NCBI GenBank assembly: GCA_038236005.1
Contig: JBBSTI010000067.1
Location: 1-17,694 of the forward strand
Source of the DNA: CANKBT01 sp038236005
GTDB taxonomy: Bacteria; Actinomycetota; Actinomycetes; Mycobacteriales; SCTD01
Direction of reading: 5' to 3'
Length of the DNA stretch: 17,694 nucleotides
The position numbers and the translations under genes were made by a program. Positions 12,260 to 17,694 of the stretch are shown here, one piece after another (the stretch's first letter is position 1; every line of letters starts with the position of its first letter). The notes under the pieces are model-generated. The model did not search any database. It was not told the DNA's origin and saw only the letters and a program-made list of their open reading frames with translations.

Positions 12260-14745
12260 CGGGAACCAGCCGGCGCCGGAGCATCCTCGGGTGTCGTGTC
12301 GTCCTCGCCGCGACGTCGGCCGACACTGCCGATGGCGTCGAACAGCAGCGCCGGGCGACCGCCGAGAGAGTTGATGAAGATGGTCGTCACCGAGGCGGCC
12401 ATCGCCACCATCGCCCACACCGGGTAGATCAGCCCGGTCGTGGCGAGCGGGATGCCGACGCCGTTGAACACGAACGCCAGCGCGACGTTCTGCCGTGTCC
12501 TGCGGTAGCTCGAGCGGGACAGCCGCTGAGCGGCGAGCACCGCCCGCAGGTCGTCGCGCACGATCACGACGTCGGCGGACTCCACCGCGATGTCGGTACC
12601 GCCGCCCATCGCCACCCCGACGTCGGCCTGCATCAGCGCCGGAGCATCGTTGATGCCGTCGCCGACCATCGCGACCCGGGCACCGCCGGCCTGGTAGTCA
12701 CGCACCAGGTCGGCCTTGCCCGCCGGAAGCACCTCGGCGCGGACGTCCTGGATGCCCAGCTGCTGCGCGACGTAGGCCGCGGCGCGGGCGTTGTCGCCGG
12801 TGACCAGCACCGGCCGCAGCCCCGCTGCCCGCATCTGCGTGATCGCCTCGATCGCCTCGGGGCGCAGTGCGTCGCCGAGCGCGATCAGCCCCAGCAGCCG
12901 CCCGTCGGCAGCCACCCCGACGACGGTGCGTCCACTGGCCTGCAGCTGCTCGACCCGCTCGCCGGAGGCGGTCAGGTCGACCCCGTGCTCGGTCAGCAAG
13001 CCCGGCTTGCCGACCAGGATGTCGCGGCCTTCAACCGTGGCCCGGACACCGAAACCGGTGACGGAGGAGAAGTCCTGCGCAGCCGGGAGGGTGAGTCCGC
13101 GGTCGGTAGCGGCGGCGACCACGGCCCGCGCGAGCGGGTGCTCCGAGGACGACTCGGCGGCTGCGGCCATGGTCAGCAGCTCGCTCTCCTCGACCAGGCT
13201 GGCGATCTCGCGGACCGCTGGCCGTCCCTCGGTCAGCGTGCCGGTCTTGTCCAGGAGCACGGTGCGCACCGCACCGAAGGTCTGGAACGCCTCGCCGGTA
13301 CGCATGATGATGCCGTCGTCAGCGGCCTCGCCGGCGGCCCGCACGATCGCCAGCGGCGCAGCGATCCCGACGGCGCACGGGTAGCCCATGACCAGCACGC
13401 CAAGCCCGGCGAACACTGCCCGCCGTACGTCGACCTCGCCGGTGATCAGGCCGGAACCGACCAACCAGCCGACCAGAGACAGCCCGGCCACGATGAGCAC
13501 GGTCGGGGTGTAGAGCCGCAGCACCCGGTCCACCAGGTGCAGGATGCCGGGCTTGAGCGCGCGGGCGTCCTCGACGTGGCGGACCACCTGCGACAGGAAG
13601 CTGTCAGCGCCGACCGTGGTCGCACGCACCAGCAAGGTGCCCGAGCCGTTGATCGACCCACCGATGACCTGGTCGCCGTCGCCGCGCTCGACCGGTACCG
13701 GCTCGCCGGTGATCAGCGAGAGATCCAGCGTGGTGAATCCCGCGGCCACCACGCCGTCCACCGGCACCCGCTCGCCCGGCCGCACCCGGACCAGGTCACC
13801 GGCGACAACCAGATCCAGCTCGACCTCGCTCTCCACCCCGTCGCGGACGAGCCGCGCCGTGTCGGGCTGCAGGTCGAGCAGCTTGCGAACGGCCTGGCTG
13901 GAACGGGTCTTGACCAGCAGCGAGAGCCACTCGGAGAAGATGTGGTAATTCGCGACGAGCACGCTCACGGCGAAAAAGGGTGCCGTGGGGTAGTCGGTCA
14001 GCGTGCCGGTCAGACCGATGACGCCGCCGATGATGCCGGCGAAGGCGCCCACCTCGAGCAGGACGTGCTGGTTGAGGATTCGACGCCGCGCTGCCTGGTA
14101 AGCCATCCGCAGGATGTGCGGGGCGATGCCGAGCACGACGCCCAGGGCCAACGCGCCCGCCAGCAGGTCGACGGCCAGACCGCCGAGCAGCCCAGCGAGC
14201 CGGGCTGCGTAGAACGCGAGGGCTGGCGCCACCAGTCCGGCGGCGCCGAGCGCGGCGCACAGGGTGCCGTACGGGCGCAGCAGGGCGAAGGCCACCGGCA
14301 CCATGGTCACGACGACCGCCACCGGGACGATCACCGACAGCACGGTCCCGGTGTCCAGGATCAGCGCGATGGCACTGAGGCTCGCGGTGATCGCGGCCAG
14401 CAGCCGACCGCCCTCACGGACCAGGTCGTCCTCCTCCTGCTCGAAGGGACGTAGCTTGCGCGGGTCGTACAGGTCGTAGCCGATGTCGCGCAGCGTGCCC
14501 AGGATCTGCTCCGGGCTGATCAGCGCCGGGTCGTAGTCGACCAGGGCCTGCTCATGGGTCAGGCTGACCGACACCTGGTCCACGCCGGGCTGGCGACCGA
14601 GGGCCTTCTCGATGGTGCCGGTGCACAGCGAGCAGTGCAGCCCGGCGATGCGGGCCCGGATCCGGGCGTGGCCGGCCAGGTGGCTCGGCTCCTCTGCCCA
14701 TAGCTCGTCACGGGACTCACGGGTGGAGCGGGTGGGGGTGCTCAT
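12256..14745 (-). CDS. P1B-type heavy-metal-transporting ATPase with atypical YPC motif
   Basis: This is an 829-residue membrane pump. An N-terminal HMA metal-binding domain has GLHCSLC (Cys38, Cys41). A long hydrophobic region with several transmembrane helices follows. The actuator loop has TGEP (346-349) and the phosphorylation site is DKTGT (Asp499). The nucleotide domain has SSSEHPLAR with the P1B hallmark His536-Pro537, then TGD (649-651) and GDGINDAP (695-702). The transport-site motif in the membrane is MGYPCAVGIAAP: Tyr455-Pro456-Cys457 replaces the usual Cys-Pro-Cys, so one metal ligand is missing. The last helices (FNGVGIPLA, MAASVTTIFINSL) resemble Cu-type pumps. ATG 14743-14745 has AGGAG 5 bases before it. 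It follows the chaperone gene by 30 bases and shares its MerR-type promoter. Export of a soft metal is likely; the ion is uncertain. Confidence 0.93.
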   Translation of the reverse strand: MSTPTRSTRESRDELWAEEPSHLAGHARIRARIAGLHCSLCTGTIEKALGRQPGVDQVSVSLTHEQALVDYDPALISPEQILGTLRDIGYDLYDPRKLRPFEQEEDDLVREGGRLLAAITASLSAIALILDTGTVLSVIVPVAVVVTMVPVAFALLRPYGTLCAALGAAGLVAPALAFYAARLAGLLGGLAVDLLAGALALGVVLGIAPHILRMAYQAARRRILNQHVLLEVGAFAGIIGGVIGLTGTLTDYPTAPFFAVSVLVANYHIFSEWLSLLVKTRSSQAVRKLLDLQPDTARLVRDGVESEVELDLVVAGDLVRVRPGERVPVDGVVAAGFTTLDLSLITGEPVPVERGDGDQVIGGSINGSGTLLVRATTVGADSFLSQVVRHVEDARALKPGILHLVDRVLRLYTPTVLIVAGLSLVGWLVGSGLITGEVDVRRAVFAGLGVLVMGYPCAVGIAAPLAIVRAAGEAADDGIIMRTGEAFQTFGAVRTVLLDKTGTLTEGRPAVREIASLVEESELLTMAAAAESSSEHPLARAVVAAATDRGLTLPAAQDFSSVTGFGVRATVEGRDILVGKPGLLTEHGVDLTASGERVEQLQASGRTVVGVAADGRLLGLIALGDALRPEAIEAITQMRAAGLRPVLVTGDNARAAAYVAQQLGIQDVRAEVLPAGKADLVRDYQAGGARVAMVGDGINDAPALMQADVGVAMGGGTDIAVESADVVIVRDDLRAVLAAQRLSRSSYRRTRQNVALAFVFNGVGIPLATTGLIYPVWAMVAMAASVTTIFINSLGGRPALLFDAIGSVGRRRGEDDTTPEDAPAPAGSR

Positions 14746-14775
14746 GGTGTCTCCTAGCGATCGCCGCGGATGGGC

Positions 14776-14985
14776 TCAGGACATGACCGGATAGCCCGCG
14801 GCCTCCAACCGAGCGGCGATGGCCGACAGATCGGCCACCGTGTCGTCGTAGCTGACTGCAACCCGGTTGTTCGCCGCATCGGCACGAACGTCACCGACCC
14901 CGTCGAGACGGTTCAGGGACGCGCGGATCGCTTTCTCGCAGGCCTCACAATGGATGTCGCTGACCGTGAAGGTGTGCTGGGCCAT
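14776..14985 (-). CDS. HMA-domain metallochaperone (CopZ-like)
   Basis: This 69-residue cytoplasmic protein has one HMA domain. The metal site is IHCEAC (Cys13, Cys16) after the first strand, and the rest follows the beta-alpha-beta-beta-alpha-beta plan (ACEKAIRASLNRLDGVGDVRADAANNRVAVSYDD). The length is that of CopZ-type chaperones, which pass metal to the ATPase's HMA domain. ATG 14983-14985 is chosen because GGAGGA lies 8 bases upstream and the fold begins at once; a longer frame to 15093 would include the promoter. It is the first gene of the leftward chaperone-ATPase operon and is divergent from a MerR regulator. The residue before the first cysteine is His, not the Met common in copper chaperones, which leaves metal specificity open. 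Confidence 0.9.
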   Translation of the reverse strand: MAQHTFTVSDIHCEACEKAIRASLNRLDGVGDVRADAANNRVAVSYDDTVADLSAIAARLEAAGYPVMS

Positions 14986-15019
14986 GGCGCGTTCCTCCCG
15001 CCTCGGGACCTGGGCCAGG

Positions 15020-15050
15020 ACGCTAGACATTGACGCCGCTGGAAGGTCAA
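15020..15050 (-). promoter_or_regulatory. MerR-type promoter and operator of the chaperone-ATPase operon
   Basis: On the minus strand, the -35 box TTGACC (15045-15050) and -10 box TAGCGT (15020-15025) are separated by 19 bases, the hallmark spacing of MerR-activated promoters. The spacer region holds an imperfect dyad (GACCTTCCAGC and GCGTCAATGTC around one base, 7 of 11 paired). The leader would be about 30 bases. The divergent MerR gene at 15112 is the obvious activator. Confidence 0.75.
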
Positions 15051-15111
15051 CACTCGGGCAGACACCACTGCCGACGTCCTGCCGGGCCGGCACCTGAAGC
15101 GAGGAGATCTC

Positions 15112-15516
15112 ATGCGCATCGGAGCCCTGGCGGACCGGCTCGGACTCAACCCCCGAACGATCCGCTACTACGAGCAGATCGGACTCATCCCGGCCGCTGC
15201 CAGGACCTCCGCCGGCTACCGGGACTACGACGAGGTCGACCGTGAGCGGCTCGACTTCGTACGCCGCTCACGGCGTCTCGGGTTCTCCCTCGAGGAGATC
15301 ACCGAGATCCTCGCGCTACGGGAACGCGGTCGCGCACCCTGTGACTACGTACGAGGACGGCTTGATGTCCGGCTCGTCCAGATCGACCAGCGGATGAGCG
15401 AGCTCCGCGCCCTGGAGACCGAACTGGTCGCCTTGCGCAAGGTCGCCGACGACCTGCCGAGGGACGGGATCCGCACCTGCCGGATTATCGAGCACACCCA
15501 AGCCCGGGACGTGTGA
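15112..15516 (+). CDS. MerR-family metal-responsive regulator
   Basis: This is a 134-residue protein of standard MerR length. The N-terminal DNA-binding domain (residues 1-70) is MRIGALADRLGLNPRTIRYY, then EQIGLIPAAARTSAGYRDYDE, with RRLGFSLEEITEILALRERG leading into the dimerisation helix. Cys77 opens that helix (APCDYV) and Cys123 lies in the C-terminal loop (GIRTCRIIEH) with His128 nearby. Cys at this first position is characteristic of Zn/Cd/Pb/Hg sensors, while CueR-type Cu(I) sensors have Ser there and two C-terminal cysteines. ATG 15112 has GAGGAG 5 bases upstream. It is divergent from the chaperone-ATPase operon, whose promoter has the MerR 19-base spacer, so it most likely represses and, with metal, activates that operon by DNA distortion. 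Confidence 0.92.
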   Translation: MRIGALADRLGLNPRTIRYYEQIGLIPAAARTSAGYRDYDEVDRERLDFVRRSRRLGFSLEEITEILALRERGRAPCDYVRGRLDVRLVQIDQRMSELRALETELVALRKVADDLPRDGIRTCRIIEHTQARDV

Positions 15517-15678
15517 TGACCTGCCTGCCGGCGAGCGGCGGACCGAATCGTGGCGTTGGCGGACCGGAAGCCCGAGATCAGCCGGGAGCGGAGCGGCGCA
15601 CCCAGCAGGGGATCGGACGCTGGTTTGAGGGTCCGCCGAGGACGGCTCGAAGGCATAGGCCCTCGCAGTGAGTGAAGC

Positions 15679-15704
15679 GCGTGCACGCTGCCACGGCTGC
15701 ACGC
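15679..15704. repeat. Inverted repeat with 7-base arms
   Basis: GCGTGCA and TGCACGC, perfectly complementary, are separated by 12 bases (CGCTGCCACGGC). It lies about 160 bases after the MerR stop. No T-tract. Confidence 0.35.
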
Positions 15705-15711
15705 CCGAGAG

Positions 15712-15743
15712 GGACGGCCAGACGTCACCGCCTGGCCGTCTCC
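15712..15743 (+). terminator. Probable terminator hairpin after the MerR gene
   Basis: GACGGCCAG (15714-15722) and CTGGCCGTC (15733-15741) form a perfect 9-bp stem with a 10-base loop, extendable by a GT wobble and a GC pair. Only a weak pyrimidine run (TCTCCTGTCC) follows, so efficiency is uncertain. Confidence 0.45.
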
Positions 15744-15789
15744 TGTCCACCCACGACCGAGGTGGCCCCGACGGCCGTGAACATGCCCG

Positions 15790-15806
15790 CTCGACGAGTC
15801 GTCGAG
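15790..15806. repeat. Perfect inverted repeat after the CHRD gene
   Basis: CTCGACGA and TCGTCGAG flank a single central G. The site is 17 bases past the stop of the leftward CHRD gene. It may be a hairpin with a larger effective loop or a protein-binding site. Confidence 0.35.
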
Positions 15807-15822
15807 ATCAGGAAGGAAAAGC

Positions 15823-16422
15823 TCAGCCGGTGCGCTCGACCTGGCCGCAGGCGATCGGCAGAGTCGGCAGGTAGGTGCCGTTGTCCAGCGTGTCGCCATG
15901 CACCACGATGACGCGGTTCTGCAGAGTCTTCTTGATCGGCTGCAGTCCGGCGAGGTCCTTGCCGCTGTAGGTCTCGGTGAAGGTGTAGCTGCTCCCCGTC
16001 GGCGTCGGGAAGGGCTGCAGCGGCAGCTGGATCTTGCCGTAGGAGGGCATGCCCTCCGCCACCGAGATGTATTCATCCGAATCGTTGGCCTGCTCCGGGG
16101 AGTTCGCAATGTCGTCCGCGGCATCACTGCTCGGGCAGACGCTGTTGGCCCGGGCATCGTCGAAGCCGTGGATGTGCTGCGGGTGCACCTTGCCGAGCTC
16201 GACATTGACCACGTCGATACGCACCGTGAGCCGGTTGCGCTCCAGGGTGAGTGTCGCGGTGCCGCTGGCATCTGAGTCGTTGAGCGAGGAGAGCTGCGCG
16301 GTGTAGGTCTGGGTCTTCGGCCCGGCCTGATGGGGGCTGACGGCGACAGCAGGCGTGGCGATCGTCAAGGCGAGCGGGGCGGCGATGGCGGTCGCCAGGG
16401 CGAGCTTGCGAGCGTGGAACAC
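15823..16422 (-). CDS. Secreted CHRD / Cu,Zn-superoxide-dismutase-like domain protein
   Basis: This is a 199-residue protein from GTG 16420-16422, with AAAGG about 9 bases upstream. A Sec signal peptide (HARK, then alanine/leucine-rich, cleavage likely after AVA at residue 27) predicts export. The mature part has CHRD-type beta strands (YTAQLSSLN, SGTATLTLERNRLTVRIDV) and KVHPQHIHGFDD with His80, His83 and His85. The end of the protein, NRVIVVHGDTL and LPTLPIACGQV (His175, Cys192), resembles the closing strands of Cu,Zn SOD (VVH..., ACGVI). Cys96 and Cys192 are the only cysteines and could form the SOD-like disulfide. Whether enough metal ligands exist for dismutase activity is unclear. It converges with the MerR gene, next to metal genes. 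The frame extends 12 residues further upstream, but that would spoil the signal peptide. Confidence 0.78.
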   Translation of the reverse strand: MFHARKLALATAIAAPLALTIATPAVAVSPHQAGPKTQTYTAQLSSLNDSDASGTATLTLERNRLTVRIDVVNVELGKVHPQHIHGFDDARANSVCPSSDAADDIANSPEQANDSDEYISVAEGMPSYGKIQLPLQPFPTPTGSSYTFTETYSGKDLAGLQPIKKTLQNRVIVVHGDTLDNGTYLPTLPIACGQVERTG

Positions 16423-16629
16423 AGAATCTGCCTTTCGTAGCAAGGGGCACGCGGCCATCTGCGCGGAAGTGAATATGGAAGGATGCTGAGTACCGATCGT
16501 CGTGGGTCAGGACTCAATGGCCACGTCCACCTGTACTACCCCTGCCCTCACCGGACTATTCGCCCAAACGGCGTACGTCGCCGCTGCCAGCCTTGTGCCA
16601 GCCCGAGTTCTAGCCGAGCTGGGCCAGGC

Positions 16630-16647
16630 CCCTAGCCCGGGCTAGGG
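16630..16647. promoter_or_regulatory. Perfect 18-base palindrome upstream of the FNT gene
   Basis: CCCTAGCCCGGGCTAGGG is fully self-complementary and extends with two more pairs after one mismatch. It ends 7 bases before the ATG at 16655 and 27 bases before the TTG at 16675, a typical place for a repressor site or a leader hairpin over the ribosome site. The regulator is unknown. Confidence 0.45.
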
Positions 16648-16674
16648 TCCGTCCATGAGCCACGGCGTACGACG

Positions 16675-17517
16675 TTGATCGACAGCACCGACGCGCGGCA
16701 CGAGGCCGGACCCTCGGCGCTGGCACCGCACAAGGGTGAGCGTCATGAGCCCGAGGTGGAGGACGTCTTCGACCGGCTGGTCGAGGAAGGGAAAGAGCGG
16801 CTTCGCCGACCGTGGCTGCCGCTGATCTCGACCGGGATCCTGGGCGGCGTCGACGTCGGGGTCGGGGTGCTGACCTACTTCGTCGTCATGGAGCAGACCG
16901 GCAACCACCTGGTGGCGTCACTGGCGTTCACCGTCGGTTTCATGGCTCTGGTGCTGGCCAAGAGCGAGCTGTTCACCGAGAACTTCCTCGTGCCGGTCAC
17001 GGCGGTCATCTCGCGCGACGGGACGGTGATGCAGCTGATCCGGCTGTGGGCCGTGAGCCTGGCCGCGAACCTGGTGGGCGGCCTGCTCATGGTCGCGATC
17101 ATCATGGGAGCGATGCCGGAGCTGCACGACACGGCGATCGAGACCGGTGCGCACTACGCCGAGCTGGGCACCACCTGGCGGGCGCTGCTGCTCGCAGTCC
17201 TCGCGGGGATGGTCATCACGCTGCTCACCCGGATGCAGCAGGCGACCGAGCAGGTCGGTGTGAAGGTGGCGGCCTCGATGGCGTTCGCGTTCGTGCTGGT
17301 CGGGGCCAAGCTGTTCCACTCGGTGCTCGACTCGATCTTCATGTTCGGCGGGTTGCTGACCGGGCGCGCGCCGTACGGCTGGCTGTCCTGGTTGGACGCC
17401 CTCTGGCTGTCGGCGTTGGGCAACGTGATCGGGGGCGTGGTGCTCGTGACGGGGATCCGCCTGCTCCGGGTGCCGCACCGGGTCGCCGAGGAGCGCGAGC
17501 AGGCAGACCTGGGCTAG
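16675..17517 (+). CDS. Formate/nitrite transporter (FNT) family membrane channel
   Basis: This 280-residue protein has a polar N-terminus with EVEDVFDRLVEEGKERLRRP (27-46), then six hydrophobic segments as in FocA/NirC/YfdC. FNT hallmarks are KSELFTENF (96-104), corresponding to the first broken-helix loop, AKLFHSVLDS with the pore-centre His215, and ALGNVIGG (247-254) near the end. The family forms pentameric channels for formate, nitrite, hydrosulfide or similar small anions. The extended N-terminus and sequence look closest to the YfdC branch, whose substrate is not settled. The start is uncertain: TTG 16675 has no ribosome site. An ATG at 16655 begins a 7-codon frame (MSHGVRR) whose TGA overlaps that TTG; one extra base would fuse it to the gene. 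It is divergent from the CHRD gene. Confidence 0.85.
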   Translation: MIDSTDARHEAGPSALAPHKGERHEPEVEDVFDRLVEEGKERLRRPWLPLISTGILGGVDVGVGVLTYFVVMEQTGNHLVASLAFTVGFMALVLAKSELFTENFLVPVTAVISRDGTVMQLIRLWAVSLAANLVGGLLMVAIIMGAMPELHDTAIETGAHYAELGTTWRALLLAVLAGMVITLLTRMQQATEQVGVKVAASMAFAFVLVGAKLFHSVLDSIFMFGGLLTGRAPYGWLSWLDALWLSALGNVIGGVVLVTGIRLLRVPHRVAEEREQADLG

Positions 17518-17529
17518 CAACACTCTGGG

Positions 17530-17694
17530 TCACACCCGGGTGGACGCCGCCCGACGGTCGGTGTGCGGCTCGCCGCCGAGCCGGTGCGGGTCCAGCAGCT
17601 GGCGCCGACGACGAAGGTGCAGCAGCACGAGCGCGCTGGTCAACGCCGCATACACGCACCACAGCGAGGCGAAGGCTTCGGCGTACAGCAGGAC
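17530..17694 (-). CDS. C-terminal end of an unrecognised membrane protein, cut by window edge
   Basis: A minus-strand frame enters at the right edge and stops at TGA 17530-17532, giving 54 residues. It begins with a probable transmembrane helix (AEAFASLWCVYAALTSALVL), followed by a positively charged cytoplasmic tail (HLRRRQLLDPHRLGGEP). The positive residues right after the helix fit the inside-positive rule. It converges with the FNT gene, whose stop is only 12 bases away. The family cannot be named from this part. Confidence 0.55.
   Translation of the reverse strand, partial: VLLYAEAFASLWCVYAALTSALVLLHLRRRRQLLDPHRLGGEPHTDRRAASTRV

Larger units (their letters stand above)
15517..15822. other. 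Convergent gap between MerR and CHRD genes
   Basis: No gene is recognised in these 306 bases. The stretch contains three inverted repeats at 15679-15704, 15712-15743 and 15790-15806. They are consistent with transcription ending from both sides. Confidence 0.55.

Noticed and set aside
12985..14454. A 489-codon rightward frame antisense to the ATPase
   Set aside because: Its Gln/Asp/Arg/His-rich composition is the usual antisense shadow of a GC-rich gene; the ATPase on the other strand is complete.
14986..15093. Longer start for the HMA chaperone
   Set aside because: The extension spans the MerR-type promoter and has no resemblance to the family, while ATG 14985 has a good ribosome site.
1..17694. 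tRNA or rRNA genes, CRISPR arrays, integrases, attachment sites, intact insertion sequences
   Set aside because: Looked for by eye on both strands. No cloverleaf-like set, no regularly spaced repeats and no recombinase motifs were found.

Overview
The window is high-GC DNA with GTG/TTG starts, 4-base gene overlaps and strongly GC-biased third positions. It looks like a chromosomal segment of an actinobacterium; the genus cannot be told from the sequence alone. No tRNA, rRNA, CRISPR array, phage gene or intact insertion sequence was seen.

Left part (1-8494), carbohydrate uptake and catabolism. The window opens in the C-terminal domain of a large-subunit (clade II) catalase. A convergent non-coding gap of about 660 bases follows; it holds a very G-rich motif and several perfect palindromes. 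A five-gene operon is then read leftwards from a promoter near 7110: GFO/IDH/MocA-type dehydrogenase, sugar ABC ATPase, RbsC-type permease, Tat-type lipoprotein substrate-binding protein and xylose-isomerase-like TIM-barrel enzyme. Three successive junctions are 4-base ATGA/GTGA overlaps. A ROK-family repressor is divergent from the operon, and an imperfect palindrome sits exactly in the promoter spacer. Together these read as a ligand-controlled uptake and oxidation/isomerisation module for a sugar, polyol or inositol-like compound.

Middle part (8495-11455), thiol/redox cluster plus debris. A DsbA-fold protein with a single-cysteine CGFS site, a CoA-disulfide-reductase-like flavoprotein and a small two-helix membrane protein form a tight rightward operon. 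The flavoprotein carries an apparent frameshift inside its FAD-binding glycine motif. A decayed piece of an MFS efflux transporter lies behind them on the other strand.

Right-centre (11416-15516), soft-metal module. A MerR regulator is continuous in frame with a cysteine-rich metallothionein-like tail. That tail has its own near-perfect Shine-Dalgarno sequence and ATG, and the unit ends in a 12-bp-stem terminator. Next come a P1B-type ATPase with YPC in place of the usual CPC, a small HMA metallochaperone and a divergent second MerR regulator. Both MerR proteins have MerR-type promoters (19- or 20-base spacers over a dyad) and cysteines at the start of the dimerisation helix, which suggests a divalent soft metal rather than Cu(I). 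The likely logic is sensing, delivery by the chaperone, export by the ATPase and buffering by the cysteine-rich protein.

Right end (15517-17694). A secreted CHRD/superoxide-dismutase-like protein (leftward), a formate/nitrite-transporter-family channel (rightward) and the C-terminal end of an unrecognised membrane protein (leftward) close the window. The most unusual points are the in-frame nested MerR/metallothionein arrangement, the YPC ATPase and several apparent single-base losses at gene junctions, which may be real decay or sequencing error.
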